28,607 bases of DNA from Candidatus Fermentibacterota bacterium (GTDB lineage Bacteria; Fermentibacterota; Fermentibacteria; Fermentibacterales; Fermentibacteraceae). A program made the position numbers and the translations under genes. Shown here piece by piece: positions 1 to 7,583 of this stretch. Position 1 is the first letter of the stretch. Each line of letters starts with the position of its first letter. The notes beneath the pieces are model-generated. The model did not search any database. It saw only the letters and a list, made by a program, of their open reading frames with translations, and had not been told where the DNA came from. The stretch covers positions 1 to 28,607 of the forward strand of contig PDSZ01000006.1 of the NCBI GenBank assembly GCA_002748705.1. Direction: 5' to 3'.

Positions 1-216
1 AGAGCTTTCGACAACATCATGGTTGAGCGCCTGTGGCGGACGGTCAAGTATGAAGAGGTCTATCTGAACGAATACAGCGACTACTTCGATGCGCTCACGA
101 ACATCGAGCGGTACATAAATTTCTACAACAACGAGAGGATACATTCCAGTCTGGACAAGCAGACACCGGCAGAGAGATACCACGGTTACAGAAGAGATCA
201 GAGAGAATCAGCATGA
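1..216 (+). CDS. IS3-family transposase OrfB, C-terminal part (5' cut by window edge)
   Basis: This is the last 71 codons of an IS3-family DDE transposase, which cuts and joins the ends of its own insertion sequence. The frame is open at base 1. The third catalytic acidic residue lies in the visible motif IMVERLWRTVKYEEVYL, followed by the usual tail FYNNERIHSSLDKQTPAERY. The coding part is base-for-base identical to 4316-4531, so it is a second copy of the element at 3327-4654, in the same orientation. The rest of this copy lies left of the window, so whether it is intact cannot be judged. Confidence 0.93.
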   Translation, partial: RAFDNIMVERLWRTVKYEEVYLNEYSDYFDALTNIERYINFYNNERIHSSLDKQTPAERYHGYRRDQRESA

Positions 217-339
217 AAGAACGAACCGGCCGCCCCTCCGCTCCGGGCTACGCCCTACGCTCCGTTGCGGCCGAAGAAAGAGGCAGGAAATCCACCTTAA
301 ACAGAGAGGTTTTCTCTCTTGACAACCCAGGCCACCTCA
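1..339 (+). mobile_element. 3' end of IS3-family element, copy 1
   Basis: Identity with 4316-4654 runs to ...GCCACCTCA at 339 and then stops abruptly, which fixes the right end of the element. There are two differences in 339 bases (235 C against A, 257 A against C), both after the transposase stop codon. The terminal CA agrees with the TG...CA ends usual in the IS3 family. A GC-rich hairpin-capable stretch (CGGCCGC...GCGGCCG) lies between the stop codon and the end. The element cuts into the propeller-type gene remnant that follows. Confidence 0.88.
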
Positions 340-610
340 CAGTGTTCTGAAGTTTTCTCTGCCTGAAATACATCCCTATGTTGCCGGTTTGAGCATAGAC
401 GGCGAGAGCAACATATGGGTGAAACGGCTTGGCACAGCTGTTTCAGAGCATTGGGATGTTATCTCTCAGGAAAGCCGGTTGATACGGAGAGTTGTTCTCT
501 ACAGTGATACAACAGGTTCTGCATCTTTTCCAATGCTGCACATATCCCCATGGGGAATGGTTGCCACCAGAAATGAGTACGAAGTAGAGCGATTCTACAC
601 TGTCAGATAG
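340..610 (+). pseudogene. 3' remnant of a six-bladed beta-propeller type protein
   Basis: Starting right at the IS edge, the frame that ends at 610 reads VLKFSLPEIHPYVAGLSIDG, then ESNIWVKR, and later MLHISPWGMVATRNEYEVER and a stop. A pattern of 'hPf..gl.vD..gniWv' followed by a last strand with a 'v..vyr'-like ending is what I know from the last blade of 6-bladed (NHL-like) propeller proteins. No start codon with a ribosome site is visible, and everything upstream is IS3 DNA, so the 5' part was lost through the IS insertion or a later rearrangement. Propeller assignment is by pattern memory only. An alternative is a short expressed protein from the TTG at 389, but no Shine-Dalgarno supports that. 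Confidence 0.55.
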
Positions 611-911
611 TATTTCTCGCCGAAGTGCAGCTGATTTGTTCTGTGAGTTTCTGTGGAGTTGATGCGGGGTTTGAGAGGTTTCTGGCACTCCTGCAGGTAT
701 CAGCTGAAAGTTTACAGATACAGGCAGTGTACTCTGCAGAATAAGTTGAATTGCGCCTTGATTCTCAGATTTGTCTGCTGATGTGGTTATTCAGAGAAAT
801 GCTCTGCTGCCGAAAGTTCAGTGTTTGCAGGCAATACAGACATTATAGAGTTTACACTTCAGTATTGCAGGTTTGTGAAGGCCGGCAAGACACCAGCCTT
901 CCATTATTGAA
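611..911. other. Intergenic stretch without recognisable gene
   Basis: About 300 bases between the propeller remnant and the DUF3160 stop codon. I find no frame with a ribosome site, no strong hairpin with a T-run and no RNA gene. It may be decayed sequence from the same rearrangement that produced the two broken genes. Confidence 0.5.
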
Positions 912-3080
912 TCACTCCTGAATGTACTCTGAAGTCCACTCAGGGCGTGCAGGTGGTTCCTGTTCAAGCATATCACGCCACTTTTCATCGGTAAGACGGT
1001 CACCCATCGGCCAGTTGAACTGGTAGTAACTTAGAACTGGCCCTGCAGCTGCTTCGATGATTCCGTCTGGTCTCCGGTAGATAATTACACAGTAATCCAG
1101 ATTACCTGAGGCCGCCTCCAGTACAGAACCGGAATTCTGGTCGGTATGTACATCTGCTATCAGAGAGGTCTCAAGACCTTCAGTGGTATTACCGCCCCAG
1201 GCTATGGTTCCCTCCAGAGATGCTGCGAATGATTTGAGGAAATCAGCATCTTCTGCAGAAAGCAGTTCTCCTGCCAGTTCCTTTTCAGCAATTCCCTGAA
1301 GTCTGGAAAGAATTAATTCTGCATTTCTGAATCTTGGGGCGGCATCGTCGTCAAGGAGTCCATAATGCTCAAGACCGTTTTGTGCCGTACGAAGTGCAGA
1401 CCTGAGTTCAGCATACACTTCTGGAACAGGCTCTACGAATCCTGCAGAAGGAACAGGTTCACCCATAGGGGGGGCGCAACATGCAAGAGCGGTGTAACTC
1501 TGCTTGACATAGAGTATTGTGTCGTGACGGAGCATAGCCCATGATGCCAGAAAAGTGGAGAGGGTTTGCCTGCCCCACATATCAGTCTGCATGAAGTCCG
1601 GATATCCTTCTCCTCTCTCAGCTGCCAGGAGTCTGAGAGAGTGAAGCCAGCACATGTAGAGAGTAGCATGCCAGTCATCTTCAGAGTATCCGTCTACCAT
1701 CTCCTGCATTGCCGCAAGGGTATCCGGATAGTTGGCATACTCCATGGTTCCATCGTTCTCAAGAATATCAAGTGCCGCTTCACAACGGAATGCTGCCGCC
1801 ACATCCAGCCCTGAAGGCATGAACCTCTGCTCACCCCGGGGATTTGTACTCACCGAGGGAAAGACAAACTTGCCGAGGATTTCACTGTCAGGAGTGTGCC
1901 TCTGCCCGAAGAGTCTGAAACCAGCTGTTTTTTCAAGTAGAGGCTGAAACTCCTCAGGTGAGAACTGTCCGTCACCGTCAGGAATTACCATCGACTCACC
2001 TGTTCCACTGTAGATTGAAGGGCCTGCGAAGTTTTCTGCAATGTATCCTCTGAAGCCGGAGAGGAACTGATCAGTTCTCACAATGGATGCTTCAGGAGTT
2101 TCACCGGCCACAGCTTCAGCTGCAGCATGGTACTGCGGAACAGAAAGATCATCTGCAAATCCTGCAAAGAATGCTGTTATCTCATAGACTCTCTGCCATT
2201 TAACCTTGAGAGTCTCGCCATCTGCCTCAATGGAGTTCAGATCACTTACTGCATACAGCGCCGATTCAGTAAGACGGTCTGCAAGCTCTGCAGAGATCAG
2301 GAACGGCCCATCGGAACCATTGGGCTCTCCACCTTTGAGCAGAAAAGTCAGCCGCCCCATGTACATCATTGCCATGAAGTAATTCTCAAGTTCTTCACTT
2401 GCAGTGTAGTGCCCTCTGGGAATGTATTGTGAATAGTCTTCCCTGTAGCCGAAAATCGGGCTTTCAGCAAACCCTCCGTGATTCTTCATCAGGTTTACTT
2501 CTTCCTCTACCATATCCTTTACCTGGGCATCAGGGGTGAAACTGTCTTCCAGGAATACGAGAGGTACAGCAAAATAGGCTGCAGCGATAAGGTCGTTTCT
2601 GTTTAAACTGCTCTGATACAGTTCGCTGCAAATGGTAACAAGTTCCCTGTAGAGGTGATCGCTCTCAACCTGCTGCAGAATCTGGTCAAAGAAAATATGC
2701 AGAAGGTGCAGCGCAATACCGCTTGAGACAAAAACAGGTTTTCCGCTGCTCTCCAACTGCTCAAATACAGTTACTGGGTTATCAGCAGGGTAGCTCATGG
2801 GAAATACTGCAAAACCATTCTCCAGAAGCATATCAGGAACAGATGTGCCTGAGACCGGCTGCAGAACATCCTGCAGATTTATGACTTTATCAGCATCAAC
2901 TGGAAGCCCCATCTGCTCCATTTGAGGTTCAAAGGGAGATGGAATTTCCTCGTAGAATCTGCTGAACGAGTTTTCCATTACTTCCTCTGCAGGGTACGAA
3001 AGATCACCTTCCAGTGCAGGGGTGTTGCCTGCACAGGACCAGAGCAGAAAAGCAGTGACGAACACAGAGGCCATTTTCAT
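912..3080 (-). CDS. DUF3160-family lipoprotein
   Basis: A 722-residue exported protein of unknown function. The start is the ATG at 3080, because GGAAAGGAAG lies just before it; an upstream in-frame ATG at 3110 would add ten residues in front of a good signal peptide. The N-terminus (MKMASVFVTAFLLWSC) is a lipoprotein signal with Cys16 as the likely lipidated residue. Family-typical stretches are visible: GKPVFVSSGIALHLLHIFFD near residue 130 and SWAMLRHDTILYVKQSYTA near residue 530, both strongly recalling DUF3160. Length fits full-length members. It stands alone between two IS3 copies and is divergent from a broken MazG gene. It probably sits in the periplasm or on the outer membrane; no catalytic role is established. 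Confidence 0.85.
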   Translation of the reverse strand: MKMASVFVTAFLLWSCAGNTPALEGDLSYPAEEVMENSFSRFYEEIPSPFEPQMEQMGLPVDADKVINLQDVLQPVSGTSVPDMLLENGFAVFPMSYPADNPVTVFEQLESSGKPVFVSSGIALHLLHIFFDQILQQVESDHLYRELVTICSELYQSSLNRNDLIAAAYFAVPLVFLEDSFTPDAQVKDMVEEEVNLMKNHGGFAESPIFGYREDYSQYIPRGHYTASEELENYFMAMMYMGRLTFLLKGGEPNGSDGPFLISAELADRLTESALYAVSDLNSIEADGETLKVKWQRVYEITAFFAGFADDLSVPQYHAAAEAVAGETPEASIVRTDQFLSGFRGYIAENFAGPSIYSGTGESMVIPDGDGQFSPEEFQPLLEKTAGFRLFGQRHTPDSEILGKFVFPSVSTNPRGEQRFMPSGLDVAAAFRCEAALDILENDGTMEYANYPDTLAAMQEMVDGYSEDDWHATLYMCWLHSLRLLAAERGEGYPDFMQTDMWGRQTLSTFLASWAMLRHDTILYVKQSYTALACCAPPMGEPVPSAGFVEPVPEVYAELRSALRTAQNGLEHYGLLDDDAAPRFRNAELILSRLQGIAEKELAGELLSAEDADFLKSFAASLEGTIAWGGNTTEGLETSLIADVHTDQNSGSVLEAASGNLDYCVIIYRRPDGIIEAAAGPVLSYYQFNWPMGDRLTDEKWRDMLEQEPPARPEWTSEYIQE

Positions 3081-3181
3081 ACTTCCTTTCCTTTCCACTG
3101 ATTGTGTCAAACTACAAAAAGTGATACATTGGAACCAGTGTTCTATTCCTTAATACCGTAGTTGCTTAAAGGTGGAGTATT

Positions 3182-3331
3182 ATGCTGAAAGACCTTCAGG
3201 AACGGATAAGAAACTTCAATTCAGAGAGGGATTGGCAAAGGTATCACTCACCTAAGAACCTTGCGATGTCTGTACTTATAGAAGCTGCTGAACTTGCCGA
3301 GATATTTCAGTGGCTCACTGAAGAAGTATAG
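3182..3331 (+). pseudogene. MazG-like nucleotide pyrophosphohydrolase, 5' fragment cut by IS3
   Basis: The ATG at 3182 follows a good ribosome site (GGTGGAG). The 49 residues include SERDWQRYHSPKNLAMSVLI, then EAAELAEIFQWLTEE. This is the N-terminal signature of the small all-alpha NTP pyrophosphohydrolases (MazG/dCTPase type), with the EAAELAE helix that carries the first metal ligands. Family members run to about 100-120 residues, with a second EELADV-type helix. Here the frame ends at a TAG formed at the IS3 left end (3329-3331), immediately after WLTEE. No continuation is found to the right of the IS (4655 onward), so this is not a simple insertion; DNA was also lost or exchanged. The fragment is almost certainly non-functional because half of the metal site is missing. 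Confidence 0.85.
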
Positions 3332-3405
3332 TGGTCTGAGAAAACTGGAGAGCAGAATAAGGTGGATTTGCCTATGTTTGAGAATCAGCGTAGAAAGGCA
3401 GATCC

Positions 3406-3690
3406 ATGCGAAAGAATTACAGTGCCGAGTTCAAGGCAAGAGTCGCCCTTGAAGCCCTCAAAGGAGATAAAACCCTTGCAGAGCTTGCTTCACATTACGA
3501 AGTCCATCCCAATCTCATCCGGTCATGGAAGAAGAAGCTGCTTGAAGAAATGTCAGGCATATTCTCCGACAAGCGTAAGCGGGAGAAGAAAACCAACGAA
3601 GACGATAAGACTCGTCTCTTCGAGGAGATTGGTCGTCTCAAGGTTGAGAACGACTGGCTCAAAAAAAAATCTGGACTTAACCATAAGTGA
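3406..3690 (+). CDS. IS3-family transposase OrfA (helix-turn-helix and leucine zipper)
   Basis: 94 residues from ATG 3406. MRKNYSAEFKARVALEALKG then LAELASHYEVHPNLIRSWKK is the standard HTH_Tnp_1 fold that recognises the IS ends. It is followed by a charged coiled-coil stretch (TRLFEEIGRLKVENDWLKKK), the usual dimerising zipper. The frame ends soon after a run of nine A at 3661-3669, which is where the OrfAB fusion should be made. OrfA alone normally represses or modulates transposition, while the OrfAB fusion is the transposase. Confidence 0.92.
   Translation: MRKNYSAEFKARVALEALKGDKTLAELASHYEVHPNLIRSWKKKLLEEMSGIFSDKRKREKKTNEDDKTRLFEEIGRLKVENDWLKKKSGLNHK
3661..3669 (+). promoter_or_regulatory. 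A9 slippage site joining OrfA and OrfB
   Basis: Nine consecutive A follow CTGGCTC. OrfA reads them as three Lys codons. OrfB uses the frame one base later, so a transcript with eight A (or eleven) would fuse the two frames as ...DWLKKN then LDLTISEKR. Polymerase slippage on a homopolymer can do this, and a +1 or -2 ribosomal shift is the alternative. A sequencing length error in the homopolymer cannot be excluded. Confidence 0.55.
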
Positions 3691-4531
3691 GAAGCGCTCA
3701 GCAATCGAGCAGGGTCATCCGGAGATCAGCGTGAACAGGCAATGCGAGCTCCTCGGTCTTGCTCCATCTACCTATTACTATCAGCCCAGGGAGCCGAAGA
3801 AAGACGATGTACTGATCATGCAGGCCATAGACCGGATTTACACGAAGCATCCGTTTTATGGCTCCCGGCGGATCAGCGACAATCTCCCGGATGAAGGATT
3901 CACTGCCTGCAGAGAAAAGGTTGCTCGTTTGATGAAACTGATGGGTATACAGGCCATCTACCCGAAGAGGAATCTCAGCAAGCGTAACCATGAGCACAAG
4001 GTTTACCCCTACTTGCTCAGGGGATTGTCCATAGACCGTCCTGACCAGGTCTGGTGCTCTGATGTGACCTTCATCAGAATGAAACATGGGTGGGCTTACC
4101 TTACCGTAGTAATGGACTGGTACAGCCGCTATGTGATCTCCTGGGAGCTGTCCATGACAATGGATGCCAGCTTCGTTCTCCGTTGCCTGGAGAGAGCACT
4201 GGAGACCGGGAGACCGGAGATATTCAACTCAGACCAGGGCAGCCAGTACACCAGCAACGGATTTACTGACCGTCTGAAGTCAGCCGGTGTGAGGATCAGC
4301 ATGGACGGCAAAGGGAGAGCTTTCGACAACATCATGGTTGAGCGCCTGTGGCGGACGGTCAAGTATGAAGAGGTCTATCTGAACGAATACAGCGACTACT
4401 TCGATGCGCTCACGAACATCGAGCGGTACATAAATTTCTACAACAACGAGAGGATACATTCCAGTCTGGACAAGCAGACACCGGCAGAGAGATACCACGG
4501 TTACAGAAGAGATCAGAGAGAATCAGCATGA
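3662..4531 (+). CDS. IS3-family transposase OrfB (DDE integrase domain)
   Basis: About 289 residues entered from OrfA at the A-run. The DDE catalytic set is visible: Asp in VWCSDVTFIRM, Asp in IFNSDQGSQYTS, and Glu in IMVERLWRTVKYEE. The N-terminal HTH_21-type region (ISVNRQCELLGLAPSTYYYQP) is also present. All catalytic residues are intact, so the copy may be active. The same frame happens to stay open upstream to 3362 over OrfA, but that part has no family sequence and is an artefact. OrfB lies in the +1 (equivalently -2) frame relative to OrfA, not in the -1 frame typical of this family. Confidence 0.9.
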   Translation, partial: KKNLDLTISEKRSAIEQGHPEISVNRQCELLGLAPSTYYYQPREPKKDDVLIMQAIDRIYTKHPFYGSRRISDNLPDEGFTACREKVARLMKLMGIQAIYPKRNLSKRNHEHKVYPYLLRGLSIDRPDQVWCSDVTFIRMKHGWAYLTVVMDWYSRYVISWELSMTMDASFVLRCLERALETGRPEIFNSDQGSQYTSNGFTDRLKSAGVRISMDGKGRAFDNIMVERLWRTVKYEEVYLNEYSDYFDALTNIERYINFYNNERIHSSLDKQTPAERYHGYRRDQRESA

Positions 4532-4654
4532 AAGAACGAACCGGCCGCCACTCCGCTCCGGGCTACGCCCTCCGCTCCGTTGCGGCCGAAGAAAGAGGCA
4601 GGAAATCCACCTTAAACAGAGAGGTTTTCTCTCTTGACAACCCAGGCCACCTCA

Positions 4655-5235
4655 GCCGGCTCCTGAAAAGGGGCCGGCCGTCTGGAATGTGCGTCAGTTA
4701 TGGCGCACGATGCCAATGACCGCCACTGGACAGCCATTGAACCAACGCAGCCTGTGATTTGATTCCGGCGGTACCCTGCGGCAGTGGGAGAACAACCTAT
4801 CATGTAAACATATTGTGTCCCGACAATAGTCGGAGAACAGCCTGTCATGTAAACATATTGTGTCCTGACGATAGTCGGCGAACAGCTTTTCACTTTACCA
4901 TCTGATTGGATTCCGGTAATAAGTTGATCTGGGGTTTTCGAAGCTGCATATAGAGAGAATCGCTTAGACACAGATGAGAGAGTATATTCTTCTGTCAATT
5001 AACCTATGAATGCATTGATCTCTTGAAAATTATGTACCTCATCAGTAGAAATCCTTCTTCGAGACTTTCTTTGCCCGGGGTTTGGCTGGTCTGGATAATA
5101 ACAAAATAAGCTCTATCTGCATTCTTCTGCTGTTTTGCAAAGCCCATCACTTGACGGAATTCATTCAACTCTCTGCCCAAGCTCAGTTTAAGCTACTGTT
5201 CAGGCCTGCAGGAAAACAGGCTTTCAGGCCCCTGA
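4655..5235. other. Gene-poor stretch right of IS3 copy 2
   Basis: It begins with a GC-rich inverted repeat (GCCGGCTCC, six-base loop, GGGGCCGGC; 4655-4680) directly at the IS end, then carries the 45-bp tandem repeats. No frame here resembles a protein I know, and no continuation of the truncated MazG gene is present. Open frames on both strands lack ribosome sites. After about 4890 I see nothing interpretable up to the sat terminator. Confidence 0.55.
4783..4886. repeat. 45-bp tandem repeat, 2.3 copies, each with a small hairpin
   Basis: Unit 1 is 4783-4827, unit 2 is 4828-4872 and a partial third unit is 4873-4886. The shared core is CATGTAAACATATTGTGTCC. Each unit junction holds a short inverted repeat: CCGAC-AATA-GTCGG in the first, CTGAC-GATA-GTCGG in the second (one G-T wobble). 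A more diverged unit of equal spacing precedes them (CAGCCTGT at 4750 is shared with the start of the core in unit 2). Read on the minus strand the period is 15 codons, but no ribosome site or known protein supports translation. Confidence 0.8.
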
Positions 5236-5273
5236 GCAAAAAGGGCACCTCCGTATATCGGAAGCGCCCTTTC
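5236..5273 (-). terminator. Rho-independent terminator of the sat operon
   Basis: On the minus strand the RNA reads AAAGGGCGCTTCCG, then ATATA, then CGGAGGTGCCCTTTTTG: a long stem with one small internal bulge followed by a run of U. It starts 16 bases after the sat stop codon and closes the six-gene leftward operon. Confidence 0.88.
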
Positions 5274-5288
5274 AAAGGTACTGTGCTT

Positions 5289-6413
5289 TTACTGCTTTGC
5301 TGCTTCCATAAGAAGTTTTGCTATCTCAGGCCTTGTGAACTCAGGAGGAGGAAGCTGCCCGTCCTTGAGCATTGCCCGAACCTTTTTACCTGAGAGGAAA
5401 ACCCTCTGGTCGGAACCGTGAGGGCAGGTTCTTGCAGTTGCCATGCCGTTGCAGGCATTGCAATAGAAAGCGTGCTCAAACTTGAGAGGGATAATCCCTA
5501 TTTCCTCAGGAGTAAAGTTCTCAAATATTTCCTGTGCGTCATAGGTTCCGTAGTAGTCTCCTACCCCTGCATGATCCCTTCCTACGATGAAGTGGGTACA
5601 GCCGTAGTTCTTCCTTACTATAGCGTGGAAGATAGCCTCTCTGGGGCCTGCGTAGCGCATGGCAGCAGGAAAAACGCTGAGGGTTGTACGATCACCGGGA
5701 TAGTAGAGATCGAGAATGGTCTCATAGCACTGCATTCTCACATCAGCAGGAATGTCATCGGCTTTGGTGGCTCCTACAAGAGGATGAACAAGAAGACCGT
5801 CCACCATCTCAAGGGAGACCTTCTGAAGGTACTCGTGGGCCCTGTGAATAGGGTTTCTCGTCTGAAAGGCCACCACACTCTTCCAGCCCTTTTCTCTGAA
5901 CAATGCCCTTGTTTCCTCTGGAACGAGCCTGTGATCCCTGAATGGCTCTTCATCCCTTGTGTCCACTGCCTGAATTTTTCCGCCTATGTAAGTTCCGGAA
6001 ATTGATTTAAGGTACTGCACACCTGGATGAGCCTCATCGTCGGTGAGAAGGGTCTTTCTGGCTTCCTCCATCAGGTCAGCAGTAAAGATGCTCTCAACTG
6101 TCATGGTTCCCCGCAGTGCACCGTTCCATGCAAGGGCAACAGAGTCCCCGGTTTTAACCTCAGGGTCGCCATCTTTCATGGCAAATACCACAGGAAGGCT
6201 CCAGACTGTTCCAGAGGCAAGCCTCATTTTCTCAAGAACAGATTTGTAGTCTTCTTCCACCATGAAACCCTCAAGGGGGCTCATGGCTCCGCAGCCTATC
6301 ATTTCCAGGTCGTTCTTTTCCCTCTCATTGAGAGTGAGTTTTACTGCATCTGACGGTATCTGATTTGCTTCTATCATTCTGTTGATAAGCTTACCGCCAT
6401 GGGGCTCAATCAT
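5289..6413 (-). CDS. sat: Sulfate adenylyltransferase (ATP sulfurylase)
   Basis: 374 residues. It makes adenosine 5'-phosphosulfate and pyrophosphate from ATP and sulfate, the entry step of sulfate activation, and runs in reverse in sulfur oxidisers. Catalytic and nucleotide motifs are clear: QTRNPIHRAH (about residues 184-193) and GRDHAGVG (278-285). A CxxC...C-x-H metal site (Cys318, Cys321, Cys330, His332) is typical of the homo-oligomeric prokaryotic Sat type, with no fused APS kinase. The start is the ATG at 6413, since GGAGG lies five bases before it; an ATG at 6425 would put that ribosome site inside the gene. It is last in the operon and overlaps the preceding gene by 8 nt. No APS kinase, APS reductase or dissimilatory genes are in the window, so direction and pathway remain open. 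Confidence 0.96.
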   Translation of the reverse strand: MIEPHGGKLINRMIEANQIPSDAVKLTLNEREKNDLEMIGCGAMSPLEGFMVEEDYKSVLEKMRLASGTVWSLPVVFAMKDGDPEVKTGDSVALAWNGALRGTMTVESIFTADLMEEARKTLLTDDEAHPGVQYLKSISGTYIGGKIQAVDTRDEEPFRDHRLVPEETRALFREKGWKSVVAFQTRNPIHRAHEYLQKVSLEMVDGLLVHPLVGATKADDIPADVRMQCYETILDLYYPGDRTTLSVFPAAMRYAGPREAIFHAIVRKNYGCTHFIVGRDHAGVGDYYGTYDAQEIFENFTPEEIGIIPLKFEHAFYCNACNGMATARTCPHGSDQRVFLSGKKVRAMLKDGQLPPPEFTRPEIAKLLMEAAKQ

Positions 6414-7080
6414 CGTTTCCTCCATTACTGGGTTCTGTTCTGTTATCTGAAAAACTGCCTGTTACAGGCTGATATCTTGTGCCTGAGAGAGATCTGGTTG
6501 AAATACCCTGCTCCAGAAGATCCTGAAGTAGTGCCTCAAGAGGAACCAGATGCCAGTCTTCGTAATATCTGGATGACACCCTTGAAGCAGTATCAATTAC
6601 AAGAACAGCAGGAAGAGCACTGACACTGAAGCAGTTCATTGCCTCCCACTCAGGGTCTGCCAATACCGGAAATTCAATCTGCCACTGTTCAACAAGAGAA
6701 TCAGTTGCCGCAGGAGAGTTCCCCACTGATACAATTACACAGGCTATCGGCTGATCTGAGAAGGTACTGTCCAGATCACACAGACGGTTCAGGTCCTCCA
6801 GGTCCGACAGTGTGTTGAAATCGTTGAAGAGTATGACAATAACATGCCCCTTGAGCTCCATAAACAAACTTATCGGCTCTGCTGTATTGAACCAGACTCC
6901 ATCTGGAAAGTCACTGGCAATCTCCATTCGGCCTGCAGGGGGCCGTTCAGGACTCTGTTTGAAGAGCAGCCCTGCCACAATGGTAAAAATTATCACACCG
7001 ATGCCGAAAAAGATTGCGGCTCTGAGCTGCTTTCTCTTGTACTCGGAGTCTTTCAGATCACGGGCATACTGCTTAAACAA
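6406..7080 (-). CDS. Membrane-anchored thioredoxin-fold protein lacking the CxxC pair
   Basis: 224 residues from a TTG start at 7080, preceded by GGAGG. One transmembrane segment (about residues 21-40, AAIFFGIGVIIFTIVAGLLF) follows a short basic cytoplasmic N-terminus, so the domain is periplasmic. The region FPDGVWFNTAEPISLFMELK then GHVIVILF resembles the thioredoxin-like domain of NHLRC2-type proteins ('WLNT..PL.L.dLrGKvvlldF'). It also has VLADPEWEAMNCFSVSALPA with the cis-Pro loop. Where that family has CxxC the sequence reads FNDFNTLSD (about 85-93), so no redox pair exists; a role as a structural or binding domain is more likely. It is coupled to sat by an 8-nt overlap and lies 14 nt after the lipoprotein gene. 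The family link is by pattern only. Confidence 0.65.
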   Translation of the reverse strand: MFKQYARDLKDSEYKRKQLRAAIFFGIGVIIFTIVAGLLFKQSPERPPAGRMEIASDFPDGVWFNTAEPISLFMELKGHVIVILFNDFNTLSDLEDLNRLCDLDSTFSDQPIACVIVSVGNSPAATDSLVEQWQIEFPVLADPEWEAMNCFSVSALPAVLVIDTASRVSSRYYEDWHLVPLEALLQDLLEQGISTRSLSGTRYQPVTGSFSDNRTEPSNGGNDD

Positions 7081-7094
7081 GCTTTCCTCCGTCT

Positions 7095-7583
7095 TTATTC
7101 CAAAAGAGGTTCAGGAGGAGGGGTAAGAGTTGTAAGGTCAAGGAGCCATCTCCCGCTGTGGAGCCTCGCAGGAATTATCTGATCCCCTTCAGAGGTGGCA
7201 ATCCTTACAAGCACAGTGAGAGAATCCACTGTCTCCACTTCCCTCACTGCGCAGGACAGTTCTGAAGCCTCAGAAGAAGACTGCACCATACGGGTAAAGA
7301 GAAGCTCACCGGTAAGTTCAGCAAACTCTTCTTCAGTTACAGGAACAGAAAGAGACTGAAGATACCCTGAACACTCGGTGTAACCGAACCTCTGCATCAC
7401 AACAGCTGTGGAATCCCAGGCTGCCTGAGTTTCAGGAGTCATCAGCTCCCAGGCCTCTGTCCATGAAGAATCTGCAAGAGCAATGGTGAACGCCTTGATC
7501 GAGTCGGATGCAGGATGGTTCCCGCATCCGGCCAGAAGAATCATAGACGCTGCAACTGCTGCCACAGAGATTCTAAAGAACAT
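7095..7583 (-). CDS. Small predicted lipoprotein
   Basis: 162 residues. The N-terminus [20 protein letters not shown] is a textbook lipoprotein signal with Cys20 lipidated. The rest has the size and layout of a single NTF2/DUF4878-like domain: an N-terminal helix with FTIALADSSWTEAWELMTPE, a later strand pair, and the closing SGRWLLDLTTLTPP. That fold guess is weak. It overlaps the upstream DUF1015 gene by 11 nt and precedes the thioredoxin-fold gene by 14 nt, so it is co-transcribed. It is likely periplasmic or outer-membrane attached; no function can be named. Confidence 0.75.
   Translation of the reverse strand: MFFRISVAAVAASMILLAGCGNHPASDSIKAFTIALADSSWTEAWELMTPETQAAWDSTAVVMQRFGYTECSGYLQSLSVPVTEEEFAELTGELLFTRMVQSSSEASELSCAVREVETVDSLTVLVRIATSEGDQIIPARLHSGRWLLDLTTLTPPPEPLLE

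Larger units (their letters stand above)
3327..4654 (+). mobile_element. IS3-family insertion sequence, copy 2 (about 1.33 kb)
   Basis: The right end is fixed by comparison with copy 1 (identity stops at 4654). The left end is placed from imperfect inverted repeats: GTGGTCTG at 3331 and TAAGGTGGATTT at 3357 match the reverse complement of the right end (GTGGCCTG, then TAAGGTGGATTT). The element contains OrfA and OrfB in different frames and ends ...CCACCTCA. I could not identify a target-site duplication: the left flank ends GAAGAAG and the right flank begins GCCGGC. That agrees with a rearranged rather than freshly inserted element. The exact left base is uncertain by a few positions. Confidence 0.87.

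Noticed and set aside
3362..3660. Upstream open part of the OrfB frame, giving a 389-residue protein
   Set aside because: It overlaps OrfA in another frame and has no family sequence; OrfA carries the true HTH domain.
4783..4886. CRISPR array
   Set aside because: Units are adjacent without unique spacers, and no cas gene is present.
4612..4998. 128-codon minus-strand frame with a 15-residue repeat
   Set aside because: It runs into the IS end, has no ribosome site and its repeat is a by-product of the 45-bp DNA repeat.
5082..5393. 103-codon plus-strand frame
   Set aside because: It spans the sat terminator and the antisense of sat, without a ribosome site or known protein pattern.
5418..6353. 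Long plus-strand frames opposite sat
   Set aside because: They are antisense to a clearly coding, motif-bearing gene.
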